This document shows, one piece after another, positions 1 through 6,742 of a stretch of 18,195 nt of DNA (the first letter of the stretch is position 1; each line of letters starts with the position of its first letter). The stretch spans positions 1 through 18,195 of the forward strand of contig NW_013654576.1 of NCBI RefSeq assembly GCF_000499385.1, written 5' to 3'. The notes below the pieces were generated by a model. The model did not search any database and had not been told where the DNA came from. It was given only the letters and a program-made list of their open reading frames with translations. This DNA is from Eimeria necatrix. Lineage: Eukaryota; Apicomplexa; Conoidasida; Eucoccidiorida; Eimeriidae. A program made the translations under genes and the position numbers.

Positions 1-167
1 GGCCCGCCCCCCCGCCGCCTGCAGCAGCTTCCCCAGCCCTTTCTGTCCGCTCCTACCCGGGGGCCCCCTCCCCGGGGGGCCCCCCGGGGGGCCCCCCCGG
101 GTCTTCCGGGGGTCTTTGCTTCCATGTCAGGGCCCTGAGAGACGCAGCAGACCCTCCGTCTCCCGCT

Positions 168-205
<38 letters not shown>

Positions 206-365
206 CCCTGACGTGGACGTCACAGACGAGCACTGCACCATCGTCTGCGTCGAGGGGGCCCCCCCGGGCCCCCCCCGTCCCCTCCTGGCGTTGCTGCGGG
301 GGGCCCCCCGGGGGGCCCCCAGGGGGGCCCCCAGGGGGGCCCCCAGGGGCCCCTGGGGAGGGTAA
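1..365 (+). CDS. Open frame at left edge, possible 5' exon of the choline kinase or tail of an upstream gene
   Basis: Reading from base 3, the frame stays open from the window edge to a TAA at 363-365 and contains no ATG. It encodes a Pro/Gly-rich stretch, an alanine run from the CAG tract near 170-204, and then a non-repetitive acidic patch (DPDVDVTDEHCTIVCVEG, about 204-257) that looks like real protein. GC-palindrome repeats follow (about 296-352). A GT at 362-363 (GTAACT) could be a donor, ending the exon at 361 in phase 2. The next frame that matches choline kinase is open from base 212, so a spliced link is possible, but no acceptor with matching phase was found. It could instead be the end of another gene, or non-coding. 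Confidence 0.3.
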
Positions 366-430
366 CTTCGGTGCCAAGTGTGTCTTTGGCGCGTTTGAAC
401 TTTTTGCATTCTTCGCCTTCTGGGGCTGAG

Positions 431-534
431 CTGCAGCACGAGGCCCGGGAGAGTCCTGCTGCGCTGCGGCTGCGGCTGCTGCAGCGGGAAGCTGTGCTGA
501 AGGCAATTGCTGCTGCTGCTTTCTGCTGCTCCCC

Positions 535-577
<43 letters not shown>

Positions 578-1352
578 CAAGTCCAAGTCCAAAAGATCTC
601 CGGAGGCCTCAGCAACCAGCTCTACCTCGTCCTCATCGCCCAGGCTCCCTCGGGGGCCCCCCAGGGGGGCCCCCAGGGGGGCCCCCAGGGGGGCCCCCAG
701 GGGGGCCCCCAGGGGGGCCCCCAGGGGGGCCCCCAGGGGGGCCCCCAGGGTACTGGGGGGCCCCCCGTGAGGAAGGCTTTGATTCGGGTGTATGGACACC
801 AGCAGGGGACGGCGCTGTTCAGCGCGAGGGCGGAAAGAAGACTTTTTAAAACTTTGGGAAAGTTGGGAGTGGCCCCCAAGTGTCTTGCAGAGTTTGAGGT
901 GAGCGAGGGTTTAGGGTTTAGGGTTTAGGGCTTAGGGTTTAGGGTTTGGGGTTTGGGGATTTTTGTTTGGGTCTCAGTACTCACGGCTGCAGGTGCAGTG
1001 TAGTGATTCTGCTTTTCCAGCTCTTTGGGTTTAGGGTTTAGGGTTTAGGGTTTAGGGTTTAGGGTTTAGGGTTTAGGGTTTAGGGTTTGCGGATTTTTGT
1101 TTGGGTCTCAGTACTCACGGCTGCAGGTGCAGTGTAGTGATTCTGCTTTTCCAGCTCTTTGTATTCCGTCGCTGAATTCAGGGTTAGAGGGTTTAGGTTT
1201 AGGGTTTAGGGTTTAGGGTTTAGGGTTTAGGGTTTAGGGTTTGGAGCGCGTGTGCTTATTGCAGATAGCAGCATTTCACCAAGTGCCGGTCCCTTCATTC
1301 CTCCCAGAGGCAAGTTGTCTCTTGCAGCCCGCCTCCACCGGCCCCAGCAGCA

Positions 1353-1391
<39 letters not shown>

Positions 1392-1732
1392 GCTGCTGCA
1401 GCAGCAGCAGCAGCAGCAGAAGCGTGTCCGACAGCTGCTGCTGCTGCTGCCTCTGCCGCCTCGAGTCCTGGGGCTGCATGGCCAGGGAGGCCCTCGAAGT
1501 GGTCCTCAGGGAGGGGCCCCTCCCTCCAGGTGAAGTGTGGGGCCCCGAGGCCCCTGAGGGGCCCCCAGGGGGCCCCCCAGGGGGGCCCCGAGGCCCTCAT
1601 GTTGTCCACTGCGAGGAAGTTGAGGGTTTTGGGATTGGAGAAGTTTTTGGAAGAAGCAGTTTGGCTGACGGGGCAGATAAGGGCCCTTGCTGCTGCTGAC
1701 GCGGCTTACTTTGGGCAGCTGCAGCAGCAGCT

Positions 1733-1773
<41 letters not shown>

Positions 1774-2068
1774 GAGACGCAGCAAGCCGCGCAGACACCA
1801 AGGGGCTGCTTTGGCTCTCCGGAACTTTCCCTGTGCTCAGCCACAACGACTACCAGGAAAACAATGTGCTGCTGGTGAGGGTTTAGGGTTTAGGGTTTGG
1901 GCTTTAGCTTCTAGGGTTTAGGGTTTAGGGTTTAGGGTTTGGGCTTTAGCTTCTAGGGTTTAGGGTTTAGGTGTCGGAGTTTACGCGCCTAGCAGAGAGC
2001 GTCTGCAACAGAGGCAGCACATGCCGCGGGCAGCAGCAGCAGCAGCAGCACTCACTGCAGCACCAACT

Positions 2069-2099
<31 letters not shown>

Positions 2100-2235
2100 C
2101 GCGAGCTGCAGCCCCACACTGCCACGAGCACAACCAGCAGCAGCAGCAGCAGCAACGGCAGCAGCATTCGCAGCCTTAGCAGCAGCGGCAGCCGCAACAG
2201 CTGCGCCAGCATCTGCCGCTGCAGCGTCTACCGCT

Positions 2236-2296
<61 letters not shown>

Positions 2297-3756
2297 ATTT
2301 GTTTTGTGTGCAGTCCCCCACCGGCGAGCTGCGGCTAATTGACTTCGAGTACTCCGGGGCAAACGCGAGGGCTTTCGATGTGGCCAATTTGTTCTGCGAG
2401 GCCACGCTAGACTACAACGCAAACCCTCGTAAACCCTAAACCCTAAACCCTAAACCCTAAACCCTAGGGCGGGGGTGGCGTGGGCGGGGTCGAAACCCCA
2501 GGCCCTAGGCCCGGCTGCGGGGGGCATCAAACCCTAAACCCTAAACCGTGAAGGCTAAACCCTAAACCCTAGTCTTGGGCCGCTAGAGCGTAAACCCTAA
2601 AAAAGGGTTTGGGGCGTGCTGCTGCTGCAGAGTGGCCCTTCTACAGCTACTTGCCGCAGCAAATGCCGAGCGAGGAGCTGCGCAGACACCTGATTGAGGT
2701 GTACATACACCAGACCATTGCCCGCCAGGGTTTATCTCATCTTAAAGAAAAACTTGCAACACAAGAAACCCTAAACCGCTTCTACGTAGTCGTAAGCAAA
2801 CCCTAAACCCTAAACCCTAAACCCTCAGCGGCGCCAGCGCGCCTGCAGGAAGGCGGGCAGCCGCAGGGGCGCGCGACCGGGGCTGCGACTTCGGGATTAG
2901 GGTTTAGGGTTTCAGTTTTAGGGTTTAGAGTTTAGGGTTTAGGGTTTAGGGTTTAGGGTTTAGGGTTTGGGGTGCTTTCCTCAGGTGGAGCACATGATGT
3001 TGGTGTCCCATTTAGTCTGGGCTTTCTGGTCAATCGTTCGGTGAGCAAACCCTAAACCCTAAACCCTAAACCCTAATTTTTAGTCCACTCTCCGTAAACC
3101 CTAGGTTTTGAAGGAAGCCCCTAGAGCCAAAGCGAAACCCTAAGCTCTAAACCCTAAACCCTAAACCCTAATGAATCGCCGGGAGCAGAGCTATTTGCAA
3201 ACGCTAAGCCCTAATGCTAAACCCTAGCTGAGCCCTAGCTAAACCCCAACCAAACCCTAGCTAAACCCTAGACAAACCCTAGCTAAACCCTAGACAGACC
3301 CTAGCTAAACCCTAGCTAAACCCTGGCTAAACCCTTTTGGGGTTTGGGGTTTTGTTCAGGACAAAGGTGCCTGAAGACCCAGAGTCCTTCTCTTATCTTG
3401 ACTACGCCAAAACAAGGTGAGGCTTGTGCATGCGAGGGTTTAGGGTTTGGCGAGGGTTTAGGGTTTAGCGAGGGTTTAGGGTTTAGCGAGGGTTTAGGGT
3501 TTAGTGAGGGCTTACGGCTGGGGTCTAGGGTTTCGTGGGGCTCTAGGGTTCGCTGGGGGTTTAGTGTTGGACACAGCTGCAGGGTTTCACGAGGGTTTAG
3601 GGTTTGGCGAGGGTTTAGGGTTTGGCGAGGGTTTAGGGTTTGGTGAGGGTTTAGGGTTTGGCGAGGGTTTAGGGTTTAGGGTTTGTTCTGTGCGGCTGCA
3701 GGCTAGAGCTTTACAGCGAGAAGAAAAAGGAGATGTTGGCGAATGGCATTATCTAA
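431..3756 (+). CDS. Choline kinase (choline/ethanolamine kinase family), 5' end unresolved
   Basis: The product phosphorylates choline with ATP, the first step of the CDP-choline (Kennedy) route to phosphatidylcholine. The N-lobe exon ends at 898 and carries KISGGLSNQLYLV and ALIRVYG, like the family nucleotide-binding motif. A middle exon ends at 1874 with Brenner's motif SHNDYQENNVLL (catalytic HND at 1842-1850). Then come 2314-2428 (LIDFEYSGANARAFDVANLF, metal-binding Asp at 2341), 2631-2791, 2985-3040 (MMLVSHLVWAFWSIV), 3360-3416 (FSYLDYAKT) and 3702-3756 (ends NGII, stop TAA 3754-3756). All junctions from 1874 onward are GT-AG with matching phase. HNDYQE and NLFCE favour choline over ethanolamine kinase. 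The exon(s) between 899 and about 1590 are unresolved: frames change around CAG and GGGGCCCC repeats. No ATG is visible for the first exon; 431 is only a candidate acceptor position, and the start may lie upstream. Confidence 0.85.
536..573 (+). repeat. (CAG)n tract, polyglutamine in the choline kinase frame
   Basis: An uninterrupted CAG run reads as glutamine in the frame of the choline kinase N-lobe exon, just before the conserved KISGGLSN block. It is a typical Eimeria-style homopolymeric amino-acid repeat. It may be coding, or it may lie in an intron ending at one of its own CAG acceptors. Confidence 0.8.
658..750 (+). repeat. 12-bp GC-palindrome tandem array (CAGGGGGGCCCC), encodes QGGP
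   Basis: About eight nearly perfect copies of a 12-bp unit lie inside the choline kinase N-lobe exon, between the KISGGLSNQLYLV block and the ALIRVYG block. In frame it reads as repeated Gln-Gly-Gly-Pro. The position corresponds to the variable loop between the first two beta strands of the kinase fold. Confidence 0.85.
957..1161 (+). repeat. Direct duplication of a 71-bp non-repetitive segment
   Basis: Bases 957-1027 and 1091-1161 are identical (71 bp, offset 134), separated by TTTAGGG repeats. The copies lie in the intron after the exon ending at 898 and begin GGATTTTTGTTTGGG. Each ends with a good polypyrimidine-AG (TTTTCCAG), so each looks like an acceptor region, but the downstream frames close quickly. 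Confidence 0.9.
1028..1240 (+). repeat. TTTAGGG telomere-like arrays in a choline kinase intron
   Basis: Runs of TTTAGGG at about 1028-1088 and 1196-1240 flank the second copy of the 71-bp duplication. A shorter run at 907-950 starts just after the donor at 899. The arrays are interstitial. Confidence 0.9.
2030..2295 (+). repeat. CAG-rich block filling a choline kinase intron
   Basis: The intron 1875-2313 holds TTTAGGG repeats at its 5' end and several CAG runs at its 3' end, the longest at about 2237-2295. Because the exon ending at 1874 and the exon starting at 2314 are both phase 0 and join two adjacent kinase motifs, this block is best read as intronic, even though long open frames cross it. 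Confidence 0.8.
2792..2984 (+). repeat. Intron with inverted telomere-like ends
   Basis: This choline kinase intron begins GTAAGC, followed directly by four AAACCCT units (2798-2825). Its last third is about ten TTTAGGG-type units (about 2896-2969), ending at the acceptor CTTTCCTCAG. The two arrays are complementary, so the transcript could fold back and bring the splice sites together. Confidence 0.85.
3217..3335 (+). repeat. 12-bp minisatellite CTAGCTAAACCC
   Basis: About nine variants of a 12-bp unit combine CTAG(C/A) with TAAACCC inside the intron 3041-3359 of choline kinase. The unit is a degenerate telomere-like repeat of higher order. Confidence 0.8.
3432..3690 (+). repeat. 18-bp telomere-derived minisatellite
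   Basis: Two blocks (about 3432-3515 and 3590-3690) of an 18-bp unit, GCGAGGGTTTAGGGTTTG and variants, fill the last intron of choline kinase (3417-3701). Each unit is two TTTAGGG-like steps plus a GCGA spacer. Confidence 0.85.
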
Positions 3757-3767
3757 ACCTTCATTCC

Positions 3768-3893
3768 CAAACCCTAAACCCTCGCGTGCAAACCCTAAAC
3801 CCTCGTCTGCAAACCCTAAACCCTCGTCTGCAAACCCTAAACCCTCGTTTGTAAACCCAAAGCCCTCGCTTGTAAACCCTAAACCCTCGCGTG
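3768..3893 (+). repeat. 21-bp minisatellite, six units
   Basis: Six consecutive 21-bp units of the form CAAACCCTAAACCCTCGTCTG, with small variations, start 11 bases after the choline kinase stop codon. Each unit is a telomere-like pair plus a CG-containing spacer. Confidence 0.9.
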
Positions 3894-4059
3894 TGTTGCG
3901 AGCGGCTTTGGTTGCGTTTTTTGTAGTAGAAAGGTTTAGCTGGGGCGGCCTAAGCGCCGCAAACCCTAAACCCTAAACCCTAAACCCTAACCCTCGAGCT
4001 GCAAAAGTGGCAGATGGCAGTGCGTGATATCTATACAGCTCGGCAGCTTCCTGTGTGCC

Positions 4060-4131
4060 TGCTGCTGCTGTTGCTGCTGCTGCAGCTGCTGCTGCTGCTG
4101 CTGCTGCTGCAGCTGCTGCTGCAGCTGCTGC
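4060..4131 (+). repeat. (CTG)n tract in intergenic spacer
   Basis: An interrupted CTG run with CAG interruptions lies outside any recognised gene and could fold into a hairpin. Confidence 0.8.
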
Positions 4132-4453
4132 TACGTAAAGGGTATAAATTATAAGTCAGAGTTTCAAATAAGTTTGCTGCAGCAAATCAACAAAACCATT
4201 TATCATTTGTAGTCGGTCTTTTGTGCCAACGCTGGGCCGAAACCCTAAACCCCAATTTAGGGTTTGGCTTCCGCCTTCCCGAAACCTGAGGATTCTCCTC
4301 TGGCTGAATTCTTTTGCCCCTTTCAAAGGCTTGCACTGTACAGGTCCCTCAATAGGGTTTAGGGTTTAGGGTTTAGGGTTTAGGGTTTGGAGTCAAAATT
4401 CGCTGAAGTGGCTAGACCCAGACCCTATAGGGTTTCGAAAGCCTCCCCCAGGC

Positions 4454-4562
4454 TGGGGGGCCCCCTGGGGGCCCCCCAGGGGGCCCCCCGGGGGGCCCCC
4501 TTGGGGGGCCCCCAGGGGGGCCCCCTGGAGGGGCCCCTGGGGGCCCCCATAGGGGCCCCCCA
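4454..4562. repeat. GGGGGCCCCC palindrome block
   Basis: About ten closely spaced G4-6/C4-6 palindromes alternate with CAG, TTG or ATAG spacers. The same repeat class is seen in exons and in the 13.2-13.6 kb region, here without coding support. Confidence 0.85.
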
Positions 4563-4891
4563 GTGCTGCGTCTGAAGGCGAAGTGAACCAAAGGGGATGA
4601 TAGAGGAAAAGGAAAACGAGAGCATTGACAACTAGAATGGGCTGCAGCACAAGGACAAACCCTAAACCCTAAACCCTAAACCCTAAACCCTCAGGGCCGC
4701 AGCGGCAGCGGCCCGCGCTGCAGCGGCCGCACGGCGCTGCGCCCGCAGGCCGTAAACCCCCGCAAAGCCGCCACCGCCCCTAGGGTTTAGGGTTTAGGGT
4801 TTAGGGTTTAGGGTTTGAGGCTAACCACCACAATGTAGCCAACAATGGAAGCAGATTCCAGAAAGCTGATTTCCTCGTCCACAGCTCCTGA

Positions 4892-4905
4892 GGTGTACAT
4901 ACACC
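4892..4905. promoter_or_regulatory. GGTGTA-CA-TACACC inverted motif (function unknown)
   Basis: The 14-mer has perfect 6-bp inverted arms with a 2-bp spacer. Full copies also occur at 2698 and 16439, and the 12-base core occurs at 6069 and 16941. Here it lies in the convergent spacer, five bases before a TTTGCATGCAAA palindrome. It resembles a site for a dimeric DNA-binding protein, but its role is not shown. Confidence 0.4.
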
Positions 4906-4910
4906 GCAGG

Positions 4911-4922
4911 GTTTGCATGCAA
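4911..4922. promoter_or_regulatory. TTTGCATGCAAA palindrome containing TGCATGC
   Basis: A perfect 12-bp palindrome is centred on TGCATGC, a motif bound by some ApiAP2 factors in apicomplexans. It lies in a spacer between two gene 3' ends, which is not a usual promoter position, so a role is uncertain. Confidence 0.3.
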
Positions 4923-4938
4923 AGATGCCACTTCGAAT

Positions 4939-5060
4939 TCCATTTGATTTATTTTATTTATTTATCTTTAATTAATTTTATTTTTATTTATTTACTTTTC
5001 ATTTATATACCACTATAAATAAATAAGTAAATAAATAAATAATCAGCAATAAATAAATAA
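4939..5060. repeat. AT-rich low-complexity block (ATTT then AAAT)
   Basis: An ATTT-type run is followed by an AAAT-type run (AAATAAAT), making the block roughly self-complementary. It is the most AT-rich part of the convergent spacer and a plausible 3' UTR or polyadenylation region for one or both neighbours. No defined cleavage signal could be fixed. Confidence 0.6.
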
Positions 5061-5061
5061 A

Positions 5062-5259
5062 CTGCTTTATGAAAGCAGCATAAGCAGCAACAACTGTGCA
5101 ACTAGGGTTTAGGGTTTAGAGCGCGCGGGCTTTGGCGCTGCGAGGGTTTAGGGTTTAGGGTTTAGGGTTTAGGGTTTGGCACCTAGGGTTCGCTTGAAAG
5201 CCTTTGCTGCTAGCGAATTCGGGTGCTGCTTTATGAAAGCAGCATAAGCAGCAACAACT
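5062..5259. repeat. Perfect 34-bp direct duplication, one copy in coding sequence
   Basis: Bases 5062-5095 and 5226-5259 are identical over 34 bp and 164 bp apart. The second copy is inside the last exon of the TPR gene, covering QQVVAAYAAF on the minus strand. The first lies downstream of that gene's stop codon. Confidence 0.9.
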
Positions 5260-5365
5260 TGCTGCTCTCTGCCACTTTCGCACAGCGGCAGCCCACAAGT
5301 TGCATGCAGCGCAACAGAGTCTGGCGAGGAGCAGCAGCAGCGAACGAAGTGGTCCATTGCTGCCT

Positions 5366-5398
<33 letters not shown>

Positions 5399-6333
5399 GC
5401 AGCAGCGGCAGCAGCGGGGAGAACAGCAGCTTATGAATAGGTGTGCTCAGGAATGAAGACTGCTGCAGCAGCAGCGGCAGCAGCAGAAGCAGCAGCTTGG
5501 GGGCAACAGCAGCACAAGCAGAGGCAAATGCGAAAAGGAATAGCAGCAGCAAAAGCAGCAGCAGCAGCAAAAGCAGCAGCAGCAGCGGGAGCAGCAGCAG
5601 CAGCGGGAGCAGCAGCAGCGCAGCAGCAGCTGCAAATGCGAAAATGGTGGAAAATGGCGAAAAAGAAACGAAATGAAGCCGGAAAAAGAGAAATAAAGAA
5701 AAGAAAGAAAGGCGGATTGAATGGAAGAAGAATTGAATTGAAAAAAGAAGAAAATGAATCAAAAAAAGAAGAAATTGGAAGCGAAATTACCGAAAAATCT
5801 CCGAAATTGGAGTAAATTTCGACCAAGTGCAAATGGGCTATGCCGTCGTTGGGGTTGATTTCGAGGACGCGGCGGTGCAGCTGCAGCGCAGCAGCAGCGT
5901 CGCCTTGGTGCAGCGCAACTTGACCTGCAGCAGCTCAAAAAAGGAGGAATTCGAGCTTTAAATGCATTAAATCAAAGACAGCAGCAGCAGCAAATTAATT
6001 AAATGCAAAACCACAAAAAAAAGCAAAAAAAATGATCCAAAAAACCCAAAAAAGCGCCATTTTCGAGCTGTATGTACACCCCAACCGCAGGCTCTTCACC
6101 AGCTGCTGCCCCACTTGCTGCAGCAGCAGATTCGATTTGCTGCAGCAGCAGATTCGATTTGCTGCAGCAGCAGATTCGATTTGCTGCTGCAGCTCAGTTG
6201 AATAAGAAGAAAAAAGAACAAAATAGAAAAAAGAGAAAACAAAAATGGAAAAGAAGCAAATGGAAGACACAAAACAAGAAAAGGACAAGTGCGAAAACAG
6301 CAGCATGACGGATGGAAGCAAACCAACACAAAC

Positions 6334-6380
<47 letters not shown>

Positions 6381-6503
6381 GCAGCAGCAGACCGAGGTTG
6401 TTGAGCAGGTGAGTGTCATTTGGCATTTCCTTCAAAAGGGCTTTAAATATGTCAGCACTCTCTTTCCATTCCTCCCGGTAGAAATACACCTGCACACACA
6501 TAC

Positions 6504-6552
<49 letters not shown>

Positions 6553-6692
6553 AGCTGATTACCACGTCGCTACTGCTGCTGCTGCTGCTGCAGTCATTTG
6601 AAGTGCAGCAGCGCTGCTGCTGCTGCAGCGCGTCTGGCCGAAACGTCGCGGCTCCTGCTGCTGCTGCTGCTGCACCTCCCCCCCCACCCCCC

Positions 6693-6742
<50 letters not shown>

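Larger units (their letters stand above)
3757..5168. other. Convergent intergenic spacer between choline kinase and the TPR gene
   Basis: No recognisable gene is seen. The spacer holds a 21-bp minisatellite, several AAACCCT/TTTAGGG arrays, a CTG tract, a GGGGCCCC block, a near-palindromic motif at 4892, a TGCATGC palindrome and an AT-rich block. Both flanking genes end here, so it should contain both 3' untranslated regions. Small open frames at 4024-4212 and 4387-4575 are repeat-derived. Confidence 0.75.

Noticed and set aside
2030..2405. Long open frames across CAG arrays as separate genes
   Set aside because: CAG runs are open in all three frames on each strand (Gln/Ser/Ala, Leu/Cys/Ala). 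The flanking phase-0 exons ending at 1874 and starting at 2314 join conserved kinase motifs, so this is intron.
4024..4212. Small Cys-rich secreted protein
   Set aside because: The cysteines come from a CTG tract read as TGC. There is no signal peptide or supporting context.
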